This document shows positions 1-8,649 of a DNA stretch of 64,000 nt, one piece after another. The stretch's first letter is position 1; every line of letters starts with the position of its first letter. The stretch lies in the NCBI RefSeq assembly GCF_021044755.1, contig NZ_JAJNOR010000009.1, positions 45,028 through 109,027 of the forward strand, in the 5' to 3' direction. The DNA is from Lientehia hominis. Its GTDB lineage: Bacteria; Bacillota; Clostridia; Lachnospirales; Lachnospiraceae. The translations under genes were made by a program, and so were the position numbers. The notes under the pieces were generated by a model, which had not been told where the DNA came from, searched no databases, and saw nothing but the letters and a program-made list of their open reading frames with translations.

Positions 1-343
1 CTCCTTCCAAATCCAGAATCCGTTTCCAGATCTGCTCTGCCGATTGGTATTTGTCTATCTGTGGAACATTTGTTCCATCGTCTGAAAAACCATTTCCGCC
101 TCCTTTCTCCGTCAATACGGCGAACCATAGGTCCCGGCAATTCCGACACAGCTCTGCCGCTTCCAGCCCCACCAGAGCCATATCAAGCCCCTCGTCCGCA
201 AGACAGCTTTCAAGCGTCTCCAATCTGGTAAAAATTTTGATCTCCAGCATATCCTCGCAGCGTCTGCGTAAATAACTGCCGAGTCTTCTTGCGTACTCCG
301 CTTCTCTGTCGTATATTCCAAATCGCCTGCGGTGTCCGCCCAT
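1..343 (-). CDS. TadZ/CpaE-like pilus assembly protein, N-terminal part (runs off left edge)
   Basis: The reading frame opens with ATG at 343 behind a clear AGGAGG ribosome binding site and stays open to the window edge, so only about 114 residues are visible. The start reads MGGHRRRFGIYDREAEYARR and continues with IKIFTRLETLESC and MALVGLEAAEL. This pattern resembles the receiver-like N-terminal domain of TadZ/CpaE ATPases that localise Tad (Flp) pilus machinery. The ParA-type ATPase domain would lie off the window. The prepilin peptidase gene lies 69 bases upstream on the same strand, which supports a Tad locus. Identification rests on pattern memory of this weakly conserved domain plus context, so it is tentative. 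Confidence 0.55.
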   Translation of the reverse strand, partial: MGGHRRRFGIYDREAEYARRLGSYLRRRCEDMLEIKIFTRLETLESCLADEGLDMALVGLEAAELCRNCRDLWFAVLTEKGGGNGFSDDGTNVPQIDKYQSAEQIWKRILDLEG

Positions 344-412
344 ATTATTCCTCCTCTCTGCTTTGCAGCGTTTCGCGTTCTGTCTGCTGCTGGCTCCTCC
401 TTATCTGAATCG

Positions 413-1006
413 TCAGGAAATCATCATCCACAAAGTATAGCCCAGCAATAGGGCGGCTGAAAACGGTATAGTATTTCTTTTATCCGCTTCCTCCGGTTTA
501 AGATAAACAATCCATTGATTTTGGGAGATACATCGCCTGAACCAGGCCAGAAAATAAGAAAATCTTTGAAATATGATGTGGTATCGAACCATTTGCAGAA
601 ACGCCATGGCTCCTCCTGAGATCAGGCTGCAAAAGAAACATCCGGCAAACGCCGCTGTTCCCATCCAAGCTCCCATGATACAGCATAGTTTAACGTCTCC
701 TGCACCTATCACACGAAGTTTCCACAAGGGATGAAGTATCAGAAACACCGCGGCAGCCCGGAACAAATAACACAGAATTCCGGCTTCTGAGCCTGCCCGC
801 GCCGCTATCCTGCCTAAAGAAGGAATTCGGCAAAGAAATGCCTCCGGGGAGCAAAAGTCAGGCCATGCTGTCCCAGAAAGGAGCATCCCGGTCAGGAACC
901 AGGCCATCAGCCAGAAATTTGGTATACGGCGCTCTATAGTATCCGACAGCGCCGCCAGGCCGCAGACTATAAATAGCAGCCACTTCACCGGCATCCTCCA
1001 TTCCAT
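413..1006 (-). CDS. Prepilin peptidase, A24 family (TadV/CpaA-like)
   Basis: Integral membrane aspartic protease that cleaves the leader peptide of Flp-type prepilins. The 197-residue protein has several hydrophobic segments and both family motifs: the first catalytic aspartate in LSDTIERRIPN (Asp22) and the second in the GxGD motif GAGDVK near residue 103. It lacks the N-terminal methyltransferase domain of PilD, which fits the short TadV/CpaA type. The ATG at 1006 has no good ribosome binding site; ATG at 994 (fifth codon) is preceded by GGAGG only three bases away, so the start is uncertain. It sits just upstream of the TadZ-like gene and is probably co-transcribed with it. Confidence 0.85.
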   Translation of the reverse strand: MEWRMPVKWLLFIVCGLAALSDTIERRIPNFWLMAWFLTGMLLSGTAWPDFCSPEAFLCRIPSLGRIAARAGSEAGILCYLFRAAAVFLILHPLWKLRVIGAGDVKLCCIMGAWMGTAAFAGCFFCSLISGGAMAFLQMVRYHIIFQRFSYFLAWFRRCISQNQWIVYLKPEEADKRNTIPFSAALLLGYTLWMMIS

Positions 1007-1150
1007 TATTCAATTAATCTACTTGGGATATTCGCCCTGAAAACGGGCTGGTTTGAATTGGTGATTTTGATTATGCATGATAAAAAAAGATTTGTCAAGT
1101 ATAATTTTCTCCAGAATTTGGCATACTTGGGGATGAAAGGAGTGACTGCC

Positions 1151-1405
1151 ATGAGAAAACAATCAGCACGCCAAAACCGGTCCGGAGGTGCCCCGGAGAA
1201 CCCGGCTTTTTCCATATCACCCGATGAGCTCCGGGAAGATATCCGCCGGACCAAAGATTCCCTGGACTACGCCCTGGATAATTTCAATCATGTGACGGAC
1301 CCCGTATTGATCGATTATTACAGCTATACTCTGAAAGCCGCCCAGATCCGCTATCAGTTTCTGCTAAAACAGGCAAAGTATCTTGACCTTACTTCCTGCA
1401 ATTGA
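1151..1405 (+). CDS. DUF2508 (YaaL-like) family protein
   Basis: Small soluble protein of 84 residues. The core, ELREDIRRTKDSLDYALDNF followed by NHVTDPVLIDYYSYTLKAAQ and IRYQFLLKQAK, matches the DUF2508/YaaL pattern of an acidic helix, a conserved DPxLIDYY motif and a basic C-terminal helix. Function is unknown; in Bacillus the family lies near recR and bofA. I chose ATG at 1151 because AAAGGAG lies about nine bases upstream; the open frame extends further upstream without a better start. It lies 37 bases before the GH13 gene on the same strand. Confidence 0.75.
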   Translation: MRKQSARQNRSGGAPENPAFSISPDELREDIRRTKDSLDYALDNFNHVTDPVLIDYYSYTLKAAQIRYQFLLKQAKYLDLTSCN

Positions 1406-1442
1406 TAAAATGAAATCATGTCAGAAAGAACGGGAGGTAACT

Positions 1443-2792
1443 ATGTCAGCCTGGTATGACAACAGTGTCTTTTACCACATGTATCCGCTGGGGATGACCG
1501 GCGCACCAAAAGAAAATAGAGAAGAGCAGACTGAGGGGCGCTTTGGACAGCTGGATGCGTGGATTCCCCATATCAAAGAATTGGGGGCTTCGGCCATCTA
1601 CATCGGCCCTCTATTTGAATCCACCACCCATGGCTATGATACCCGGGATTTCCGCCTGGTGGACAGGCGTCTCGGGACCAACGAGGACTTCCGGAAATTT
1701 GTGAGCCTGTGCCATGAGTCCGGCATCCGTGTGGTAGTGGACAGCGTCTTCAACCACACAGGCCGAGAGTTTTTTGCCTTTAGGGACATTCAAAAAAAAC
1801 GAGACGGTTCTCCTTACAGAGACTGGTATAAAAATGTGAACTTTTGGCAAAGCAGCCCTCTGGGAGATTCCTTCACTTATGAAGCGTGGCAAGGGCATTA
1901 TGAACTGGCCGCCCTCAATCTGAGAAACCCCTCGGTGCGGGATTACCTCCTTGATGCAGTCTCATTCTGGGTACAGGAATTTGATATCGACGGTATCCGT
2001 CTGGACTGTGCCAATGTCCTGGATTTTGATTTTATGAAAGCGCTTCGGTCCCACTGCGACCGGCTGAAGCCGGAATTCTGGCTCATGGGAGAAGTCATCC
2101 ACGGCGACTACAGCCGCTGGGCCAATGAATCCATGCTTCATTCTGTGACTAATTATGAACTCCACAAGGGGCTTTATTCCGGTCATAATGATTATAACTG
2201 TTTCGAAATCGCTCATACCATCCGGCGCCAGTCCCAACAAAACGGCGGTATCTACCGGAATATCAATCTGTACACCTTCGTGGACAATCACGATGAGGAC
2301 CGGATTATGAGCAAACTCAAAAACAAGAATCACATCACCACTGTTTACACCATGTTATTTACTCTGCCTGGGATCCCCTCCATTTACTACGGTTCGGAAT
2401 GGGGAATCGATGGAGCGCGTACTCCATATTGCGACGACATGCTTCGTCCCGCCATATCGCCGGACCAGTTCCCGGAATACCATACGGGGCTGACAGACTG
2501 CATCGCAAGGCTGGCCCGCATACACAAAGCCCATCCTGCCTTGTGTACTGGAACATACAGAGAACTGTTTCTGACCAACCGGCAGTATGCTTTCTGCCGT
2601 TCATCAGAAAATGAGCATATTATCACCGCCGTCAATATCGATGACGGTGACGCCGATCTGTCTTTCTCTCTTCCCATGGAAGGAAGCCGGACCGTCGATT
2701 TGCAGACAGGTGAGAATTTGTTGATTGAAAACAATCACCTCAGTCTTCATCTGGCTGGCTGTGAAAGCAAAATATTAGAAATTGTGGGGTAA
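1443..2792 (+). CDS. GH13 alpha-amylase family enzyme (cytoplasmic)
   Basis: Glycoside hydrolase family 13 protein of 449 residues without signal peptide, so it should act on intracellular alpha-glucans. The four conserved regions are visible: Asp100 to His105 (DSVFNH), the nucleophile Asp188 in DGIRLD, the acid/base Glu217 in GEVIHG, and Asp284 in VDNHDED. A short beta-sandwich follows the barrel from about residue 375. Start ATG at 1443 is preceded by GGGAGGT. The stop overlaps the leader of glgB, so the two are probably co-transcribed and act together in glycogen or maltodextrin turnover. Whether it is an alpha-amylase, cyclomaltodextrinase or another hydrolase cannot be told from motifs alone. 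Confidence 0.88.
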   Translation: MSAWYDNSVFYHMYPLGMTGAPKENREEQTEGRFGQLDAWIPHIKELGASAIYIGPLFESTTHGYDTRDFRLVDRRLGTNEDFRKFVSLCHESGIRVVVDSVFNHTGREFFAFRDIQKKRDGSPYRDWYKNVNFWQSSPLGDSFTYEAWQGHYELAALNLRNPSVRDYLLDAVSFWVQEFDIDGIRLDCANVLDFDFMKALRSHCDRLKPEFWLMGEVIHGDYSRWANESMLHSVTNYELHKGLYSGHNDYNCFEIAHTIRRQSQQNGGIYRNINLYTFVDNHDEDRIMSKLKNKNHITTVYTMLFTLPGIPSIYYGSEWGIDGARTPYCDDMLRPAISPDQFPEYHTGLTDCIARLARIHKAHPALCTGTYRELFLTNRQYAFCRSSENEHIITAVNIDDGDADLSFSLPMEGSRTVDLQTGENLLIENNHLSLHLAGCESKILEIVG

Positions 2793-2796
2793 ATTT

Positions 2797-4677
2797 ATGG
2801 GGAACACAACGGGGTTCATCACAGAGACCGACTGTTATCTGTTCGGAGAAGGCACTAATTATAATATCTACGAAAAACTCGGAGCACATCCGATGACCCG
2901 CCGCGGCAAAAAAGGCGTCTATTTCGCGGTCTGGGCCCCGCATGCCGTTTCCGTGGCCGTATCCGGGGAATTCAACGGCTGGGCCCCCGACGAGCATATC
3001 ATGACTCCCATAGGCTCGTCTGGGATCTATGAACTTTTTACCGATTCGGCAAAGCCGGGAGAGCTTTACAAATATGTCATTACCACACAAACAGGAGAGC
3101 TTCTCTACAAGGCTGATCCCTACGCCTTTCAAGCAGAGCTTCGTCCCGGTACAGCCTCCCGAATCTGCGGCTGTACAGATTATAAATGGACCGACAGCCG
3201 CTGGATGGAAAAGCGGAAAAACAGTCTTCCCACTCTTGGACCTCTTTCCATTTACGAGATTCATCTCGGCTCCTGGAGGAGGCACGGTGAAAGCTTTCTT
3301 TCTTATAGAGAGCTGGCCAGGGAGCTGGCAGAATACATAAAGGATATGGGGTACACCCATGTGGAGATCATGGGACTTTTAGAATATCCCTTCGACGGCT
3401 CTTGGGGATATCAGGTGACCGGTTATTATGCCCCCACTTCCCGCTACGGGACACCGGAGGACTTCAAATACTTCATCGACTATCTCCACAAAAAAGGCAT
3501 TGGCGTCATTCTGGACTGGGTACCGGCCCATTTCCCGAAAGATGCCCATGGACTGGCAAACTTTGACGGCGCTCCGCTCTATGAATATTCCGATCCCAGA
3601 AAAGGGGAGCATCCTGACTGGGGCACGAAAGTTTTTGATTACAGCAGGCATGAAGTATCCAACTTTTTGATTGCAAATGCTCTTTATTGGATAGAAAACT
3701 TTCATGTAGATGGTCTGCGCGTGGACGCGGTCGCCTCAATGCTTTATCTGGATTACGGTAAGCAAAACGGGCAGTGGGTCCCGAATATCCACGGCGGACA
3801 CGAAAACCTGGAAGCCATTGAATTCTTTAAACATTTGAACAGCATCATGAAACGCCGGAATCCTGGCAGCATGATCATAGCGGAAGAATCCACGGCATGG
3901 CCCCAGGTGACGGAGCCGCCGGAATACGGCGGTCTTGGCTTTACGTTTAAATGGAATATGGGATGGATGCATGATTTTCTGGAATATATGAAGCTTGATC
4001 CTTATTTCCGAAAGGACAACCACAGCAAAATGACCTTCGGCATGACCTACGCGTGCAGTGAAAATTTTATTCTGGTGCTCTCTCATGACGAGGTGGTACA
4101 TTTAAAATGCTCCATGCTGAACAAAATGCCCGGTGAACTTCCAGATAAATTCGCCAGCCTGAAGGCCGGGTATACATTTATGATAGGACATCCGGGAAAG
4201 AAGCTTCTTTTCATGGGGCAGGAGTTCGGGCAGCTGAGAGAATGGAGCGAAGACAGGGAGCTCGACTGGTTCTTGTTGAACGAACCGCTCCACCAGGAGC
4301 TCAGGGACTATTTCCGGGACCTGCTCCATCTGTATAAAAAATATTCTGCTTTTTATGGGGTGGACTACGACTGGAGCGGGTTCGAATGGATTAACTGCAA
4401 TGACACGGAACGGAGTATTTTCAGCTTTGTGCGGAAAAGCCCTTCTGCCCGAAATAACATGCTGGTCATCTGCAATTTTACCCCCGTCGCCCGTCCAGAA
4501 TATCGGGTCGGTGTACCGAAAAAGGGGAAATTCACTCTATTGCTTGACAATGAACATGGTCTGCTCGGAAAAGAACAGCAAACGATTTATACCTCACAAA
4601 AGAAACCATGCGACGACAGAGATTATTCCTTTGCGTATCCTCTGCCGGCCTATGGGACGGCCATATTCAAATTTTAA
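2797..4677 (+). CDS. glgB: 1,4-alpha-glucan branching enzyme
   Basis: Forms alpha-1,6 branches in glycogen-like glucans. The 626-residue protein has an N-terminal carbohydrate-binding beta-sandwich (VYFAVWAPHAVSVAVSGEFN at residues 41 to 60), then a GH13 barrel with DWVPAH (240-245), nucleophile Asp310 in DGLRVD, acid/base Glu363 in AEES and Asp431 in SHDEVVH, and a C-terminal beta domain. Length is normal for the short GlgB type. ATG at 2797 is favoured; an in-frame TTG at 2782 would overlap the stop of the GH13 gene. No glgC, glgD, glgA or glgP genes are nearby, so the pair stands apart from a complete glycogen operon. Confidence 0.95.
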   Translation: MGNTTGFITETDCYLFGEGTNYNIYEKLGAHPMTRRGKKGVYFAVWAPHAVSVAVSGEFNGWAPDEHIMTPIGSSGIYELFTDSAKPGELYKYVITTQTGELLYKADPYAFQAELRPGTASRICGCTDYKWTDSRWMEKRKNSLPTLGPLSIYEIHLGSWRRHGESFLSYRELARELAEYIKDMGYTHVEIMGLLEYPFDGSWGYQVTGYYAPTSRYGTPEDFKYFIDYLHKKGIGVILDWVPAHFPKDAHGLANFDGAPLYEYSDPRKGEHPDWGTKVFDYSRHEVSNFLIANALYWIENFHVDGLRVDAVASMLYLDYGKQNGQWVPNIHGGHENLEAIEFFKHLNSIMKRRNPGSMIIAEESTAWPQVTEPPEYGGLGFTFKWNMGWMHDFLEYMKLDPYFRKDNHSKMTFGMTYACSENFILVLSHDEVVHLKCSMLNKMPGELPDKFASLKAGYTFMIGHPGKKLLFMGQEFGQLREWSEDRELDWFLLNEPLHQELRDYFRDLLHLYKKYSAFYGVDYDWSGFEWINCNDTERSIFSFVRKSPSARNNMLVICNFTPVARPEYRVGVPKKGKFTLLLDNEHGLLGKEQQTIYTSQKKPCDDRDYSFAYPLPAYGTAIFKF

Positions 4678-4824
4678 AAAATATGATACATGGTTCTTTT
4701 TGGAATTGTTATTTTCAGGCTCCGATGAGCCGCCTGAATGGAAACGGATTTCCTCTTGCCCCGCAGATCAGACAGAAAAAACTTCAGCCGCCGCAGAATG
4801 GATTTTTCCATCTGTGACGGCTGT

Positions 4825-5271
4825 TCATATCTTTTCTTTATATTCTTCGAAAAATTCCTTCAGATTGGTCATGGCCCGAACAAGAAGCCTGCTCTCCTCC
4901 GGATCCATGTCCCGGACAAGGGCTTCGGTCATTTTCTTGTGAAATTCCTCGTGATGACGATATGCCAGCTTTCCTTTAGCTGTCAGCATAATGTATACCA
5001 CCCGGCGGTCCTGTTCACTTCTCTCTCTTTTCACATATCCCTTTTTTACCAGGCTGTTCATAGAAATCGTGAGCGTACCAGTTGTTACACGAAGCTGCTT
5101 GGCAATGGACGACATGTTTTTAGGCGCACCAATACCAATCGCTTCAATTACGTGCATATCGTTGTTGGTAATATCCTTAAACGTATCCGTGATAATCGCT
5201 TTCTGCTCAATATCCATGATATCATTAAACAGCTTTACCAATATATGATTAAATGTATCGTAACTGTCCAT
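4825..5271 (-). CDS. MarR family regulator, FabT-like
   Basis: Winged helix-turn-helix repressor of 148 residues. The recognition region SSIAKQLRVTTGTLTISMNS followed by LVKKGYVKRERSEQDRRVVY is typical of MarR proteins and in detail resembles FabT, the repressor of fatty acid synthesis genes in low-GC Gram-positives. ATG at 5271 follows GGGAGG at an ideal distance; an upstream in-frame start at 5337 is less likely. In other genomes fabT usually heads the fab operon. Here it lies about 36 kb from the fab operon, whose promoter carries a FabT-type box at 40913-40925. The assignment as FabT is inference from sequence pattern and from that box. Confidence 0.75.
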   Translation of the reverse strand: MDSYDTFNHILVKLFNDIMDIEQKAIITDTFKDITNNDMHVIEAIGIGAPKNMSSIAKQLRVTTGTLTISMNSLVKKGYVKRERSEQDRRVVYIMLTAKGKLAYRHHEEFHKKMTEALVRDMDPEESRLLVRAMTNLKEFFEEYKEKI

Positions 5272-5328
5272 GACGTCCGCCTCCCTGCATCTCACGGCCT
5301 TTCCCTTTTCTTCTTGTATATTAGTTAT

Positions 5329-5356
5329 ATTATACACAATCTACGGGAAATCACAA
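5329..5356 (-). promoter_or_regulatory. Sigma-A promoter of the FabT-like gene
   Basis: On the minus strand TTGTGA (5351-5356) and TATAAT (5329-5334) are separated by 16 bases. The -35 box overlaps the stop codon of the P-type ATPase gene, so the regulator can be transcribed independently of it. No TTTGA-N3-TCAAA box is visible here; an imperfect AT-rich dyad follows the -10 box. Confidence 0.6.
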
Positions 5357-7768
5357 GGTCCGAGGGTATTTTTGCCGTCTTCCGTTCCATCTGGTGATCA
5401 CCGTGGGAACAAGACGAGACATCAGCATTAGAAACGGATAAGATGCTCCCATTATCACCAGCAGTACCAGAAGCTGGGAGAACGTTAAAAGGACCAGGGA
5501 ATACAGCTTCCCAAACAAAACCACATTCAGGGCCATGGCAGCAGCCATGGACGCCCAAATGGCAAACCTCTTTCCGTCAAAGGGACAGCAGACCTGTGCC
5601 AGCACTAAAATACCCACAAACCCCACAGTAATACCCGCCATGGTATTCATGACCTCTACCGGATATCCCATGATCTTACATGCGACGGAGACTGTAAGCA
5701 CCGCACACACATTAGTAAGGCCGCCGGGAAAAGCCTTAGCCAGCACATTATATATAAATTTTCCCCTTATCAGCCCTTCATTCGGCTCCAAAGCCAGAAA
5801 GAAGGACGGGATTCCGATGGTAAACCCGCTGATCATAGTCAGCTGTATCGGCGTGAGGGGATAAGGGAGCGGAGCAAATAAGAGAACAATCGTCACTAAA
5901 AAAGAAAAAATATTTTTTACCAGAAACAAGGCGGCCGCCCGCTCAATGTTGTTGATTACTCTTCTTCCTTCCGCCACTACCTTCGGCATAGAGGCAAAAT
6001 CCGAATCCAGCAGAACCAGATGGGCCGCGTGACAGGCTGCGTCACTGCCGGAAGCCATGGCCACGCCGCAGTCCGCATCCTTTAGGGCGAGCACATCATT
6101 CACTCCGTCCCCGGTCATCGCCACTGTATGCCCGGCCTTCTTCAGTGCTTTGATAAATGAGCGTTTCTGCTCGGGTGTCACCCGGCCGAATACCGTATAA
6201 CGTTCTGCCGCTTTTTCTATGGATTCTTCTGTCTCCAGCGTCCTGGCATCAATATAATTTTCCGCGCCCGCTATGGCCGCCCGCTGTGCGACCTTAGAGA
6301 CCGCCTCCGGGTTATCTCCAGATATTACCTTGACGATGACTCCCTGTTCCCGGAAAAAACGAAAGGTCTCCGCCGCGTTTTCCCTGATATTATTGGCAAT
6401 GACGATATATGCGGCGGGGCGGAATGTCCCGGTCAGCGGGCGGCCTTCATCCAATTGCCCGAGATACTCCCCCACAAGAATGATCCGTTCTCCCCGGCGG
6501 GAATGACGTCCGATACGTTTTGAGAGCTGGGGGAAATTCCCTCTCAGCAAAACCTCCGGGGCTCCTACCACAAAGGTGCCCTTCCCCCGAAAAGCAACGG
6601 CGCTCCATTTTGACGAGGATTGAAATGGAATTTTGCGGGATACCTCCCACGGTATCTGCTTCCCAAAATATCGCCGCATGGCCATAGCCGTCTCGTTGTC
6701 GGCTTCCATCTGCGTGTAAAAAGCGTTCAGCATCTCCGTAACATATGCCTGGCTGTAATGTTCCTCATCCAGATAAACAACCTGATGTACCCTCATGGAG
6801 GGTTCTGTGATAGTACCGGTCTTATCCACACACAGCACGTCCACCCTGGCAAGTGTCTCAATACAGCTCATTTCGTGTACCACGGTCCGGTTCTTCCCGA
6901 GACGCATCACACTGAGCGCAAGGGCCACACTGGTCAGCAGATATAACCCTTCCGGTATCATACCCACCAAAGCCGCTATCACCGCAACCGCCGCCCGCGG
7001 AATATCCAGCTCCATGATCCAGTGCTGTTTCCAAAACAGCAAAAGTCCAAGAGGGATCAAGAGTACGGCAATGACATGAAGTATCCGGTCAAGGGAGTCC
7101 ATCATCTCCGACTTTTTTCCGAATCCCTTCTTCTTCGCTTCCATCGTCAGCCGTGAAACATAGGAATCCTCACCCACATGAGTCAGTCTCGCCCGGCACT
7201 TTCCGGAAAGAACAAAACTGCCGGATTTAAGCGCCGATCGCTTCTGTTTATAAACGGCGTCCGCTTCCCCGGTTATCAGTGCTTCGCTGACCCTGACTTC
7301 CCCGTCCAGTACCGCCGCATCCGCCGGTATCTGGCAGCCTGCCTTAAATACCACCACGTCATCCCGCACCAATTCTTCGGATGCAAGCTCTCTTTCCTTC
7401 CCGTCTCTGATCACATGGAATCTGGAGGCAGAAAGAAGCGAAAGCTGATCTACCACCCGTTTGGAACGCAGCTGCTGAATGATGCCGATGACTGCGTTGA
7501 CCACGACCGCGATCAAAAACAGCATCTGTTTATAGCGCCTCACCAAAATCAGACAGACCGCCAGGACCGCGAATATCAGATTAAAGAATGTAAACACATT
7601 TCCCACTATGATCTGTCCTGTGGTTTTAGAGGGCGCTTCCACCGGAAGATTTTGCAGGCCGGCCTGTTTCCTGTCCTTTACCTGCCCATCGGTCAATCCT
7701 CTGTCCGGCTCCGAATAAATCACCGGTACTTTTTGAAGATGTGCTTTTCCCCTGTCCTCATGCCCCAT
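5351..7768 (-). CDS. Cation-transporting P-type ATPase, CtpE-like
   Basis: Membrane pump of 805 residues energised by ATP. Visible landmarks in order: actuator motif ITGEAD (TGE at 166-168), PEGL membrane motif (272-275), phosphorylation site Asp315 in DKTGT, and the hinge motif TGDGVNDVLALKDAD in the C-terminal half, followed by a group of membrane segments. No N-terminal heavy metal binding domain is present. The PEGL motif and overall pattern resemble CtpE-type and Ca2+/Mg2+-transporting (P2-like) pumps rather than Cu or Cd pumps, but the substrate cannot be fixed from sequence. ATG at 7768 follows a GGGGGAGGGG stretch. It is followed closely by the FabT-like gene, which has its own promoter. 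Confidence 0.85.
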   Translation of the reverse strand: MGHEDRGKAHLQKVPVIYSEPDRGLTDGQVKDRKQAGLQNLPVEAPSKTTGQIIVGNVFTFFNLIFAVLAVCLILVRRYKQMLFLIAVVVNAVIGIIQQLRSKRVVDQLSLLSASRFHVIRDGKERELASEELVRDDVVVFKAGCQIPADAAVLDGEVRVSEALITGEADAVYKQKRSALKSGSFVLSGKCRARLTHVGEDSYVSRLTMEAKKKGFGKKSEMMDSLDRILHVIAVLLIPLGLLLFWKQHWIMELDIPRAAVAVIAALVGMIPEGLYLLTSVALALSVMRLGKNRTVVHEMSCIETLARVDVLCVDKTGTITEPSMRVHQVVYLDEEHYSQAYVTEMLNAFYTQMEADNETAMAMRRYFGKQIPWEVSRKIPFQSSSKWSAVAFRGKGTFVVGAPEVLLRGNFPQLSKRIGRHSRRGERIILVGEYLGQLDEGRPLTGTFRPAAYIVIANNIRENAAETFRFFREQGVIVKVISGDNPEAVSKVAQRAAIAGAENYIDARTLETEESIEKAAERYTVFGRVTPEQKRSFIKALKKAGHTVAMTGDGVNDVLALKDADCGVAMASGSDAACHAAHLVLLDSDFASMPKVVAEGRRVINNIERAAALFLVKNIFSFLVTIVLLFAPLPYPLTPIQLTMISGFTIGIPSFFLALEPNEGLIRGKFIYNVLAKAFPGGLTNVCAVLTVSVACKIMGYPVEVMNTMAGITVGFVGILVLAQVCCPFDGKRFAIWASMAAAMALNVVLFGKLYSLVLLTFSQLLVLLVIMGASYPFLMLMSRLVPTVITRWNGRRQKYPRTL

Positions 7769-7801
7769 ATGGGCCCCTCCCCCATTGTGATTTTCTGCAA
7801 C

Positions 7802-7819
7802 ATGATACTATTTTATCAT
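7802..7819. promoter_or_regulatory. Inverted repeat upstream of P-type ATPase gene
   Basis: ATGATA and TATCAT are separated by six bases, about 35 bases upstream of the ATPase start. Symmetry and position suggest an operator, possibly for metal-responsive control. No regulator can be named. Confidence 0.35.
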
Positions 7820-7931
7820 TAAATATCCCGGTTGTGCAAGGCGGCTTAAATACCAAACTTCATTCCGCCTCCGTCATAGTCGATGACAATAAAGCCAGTT
7901 CTGTATTCGGTCGTCGGCCTCCGCGGCCTCT

Positions 7932-8222
7932 CTACATTGTTTTCGTAAAATGCCGGCGTCCTGCACCAGAAGCTGCCGTACCGACATCTTTATCCCTCCT
8001 GCTCTTTTCCGCCCTGGATTTCCTTTCACTCTCATGGAACAAAAAAATTTCTTCAATGGAACATCCAAATACCTGAGCAATGTCATAAGCCAGCCAGATT
8101 GATGGTTCAAATTTCCCTGTCTCAACCGCATTGACTGCCTGTCTGGAGACTCCTGCCAGCTTTCCCAGCTGTTCCTGAGTAAGCCCCCTGGCTTCCCGAA
8201 GAACTTTAACTCTATTTTTCAT
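7932..8222 (-). CDS. XRE family transcriptional regulator
   Basis: Short DNA-binding protein of 96 residues with a helix-turn-helix in its first 60 residues: VKVLREARGLTQEQLGKLAG followed by VSRQAVNAVETGKFEPSIWL. The segment IAQVFGCSIEEIFLF is the typical end of the approximately 67-residue one-domain XRE regulators of Clostridia. The remaining basic tail (ERKSRAEKSRRDKDVGTAAS and beyond) is unusual and may be a read-through into former spacer or a decayed partner gene. ATG at 8222 was chosen because related proteins begin MKNRIK; a TTG lies three codons upstream. A consensus promoter with a palindrome lies about 190 bases upstream and suggests autoregulation. Confidence 0.8.
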   Translation of the reverse strand: MKNRVKVLREARGLTQEQLGKLAGVSRQAVNAVETGKFEPSIWLAYDIAQVFGCSIEEIFLFHESERKSRAEKSRRDKDVGTAASGAGRRHFTKTM

Positions 8223-8234
8223 ATAATCCAACCT

Positions 8235-8409
8235 CTAACTCTTCTTCCCCCGCCCATAGGCAAGTCCGGAATTGTTCTGCCGGTTTACTGCCTGCCACAC
8301 CGTTATGGATGTGCGCCATATCCCTGATTCCAGAAAAGAATCCGATATCCGCAAAGCGTTTTTGATTGCAAAGACAAGTTTATTTGGAAAGGTTTCGTAA
8401 AGTATACCT
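8235..8409 (-). other. Open frame without start codon in the leader of the XRE gene
   Basis: Between the predicted transcription start near 8409 and the XRE gene one minus-strand frame stays open for about 57 codons. It contains coding-like text such as LVFAIKNALRISDSFLESGI and VWQAVNRQNNSGLAYGRGKK, and stops 12 bases before the XRE start. No ATG, GTG or TTG with a ribosome binding site is at its beginning. It may be a decayed gene end or chance. I do not recognise it. Confidence 0.3.
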
Positions 8410-8444
8410 TACTCCATTATAAAGAACGTTTTTTCTCTTGTCAA
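8397..8444 (-). promoter_or_regulatory. Consensus sigma-A promoter with palindromic operator for XRE gene
   Basis: On the minus strand TTGACA (8439-8444) and TATAAT (8416-8421) are separated by 17 bases, a perfect match to the sigma-A consensus. A 16-base palindrome, GTAAAGTATACCTTAC on the plus strand (8397-8412, one mismatched pair), overlaps the predicted transcription start. This is the expected place for a repressor operator, most simply for the XRE protein itself. Confidence 0.7.
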
Positions 8445-8521
8445 TAAACCGACGCTATTCCATGTTTAAAGATAAATCCGCAAATCAGGACAGCAGTAAG
8501 GTTAAATAGAACTGTTTTTGT

Positions 8522-8550
8522 TTGCAAGCGATATCGAATAATCGTATAAT
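8522..8550 (+). promoter_or_regulatory. Promoter 1 upstream of the membrane-anchored XRE gene
   Basis: TTGCAA (8522-8527) and TATAAT (8545-8550) are separated by 17 bases. It lies 100 bases upstream of the start codon and precedes a second promoter-like element. Confidence 0.5.
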
Positions 8551-8585
8551 AATCTCTATAAATCTTGAATGTTAATGTGCGTTGC

Positions 8586-8614
8586 TTGCAGCAACGGGCA
8601 GTTCCTCATATAAT
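8586..8614 (+). promoter_or_regulatory. Promoter 2 upstream of the membrane-anchored XRE gene
   Basis: TTGCAG (8586-8591) and TATAAT (8609-8614) are separated by 17 bases. The -35 region overlaps a small perfect hairpin, GTTGC-TTGCA-GCAAC (8581-8595). This is probably the main promoter of the following gene, with a leader of about 30 bases. Confidence 0.55.
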
Positions 8615-8649
8615 AGCGGCAACATCTGAAAGAAAAGAGGTTATCCTTA

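Noticed and set aside
4714..4738. Inverted repeat TTCAGGC...GCCTGAA after glgB considered as terminator
   Set aside because: No T-run follows on either strand and the stem needs a bulge; it may still be a weak hairpin between convergent genes.
8306..8401. Short plus-strand frame beginning MDVRHIPDSRKESDIRKAFL
   Set aside because: Only 31 codons, no ribosome binding site, and antisense to the leader of the XRE gene.
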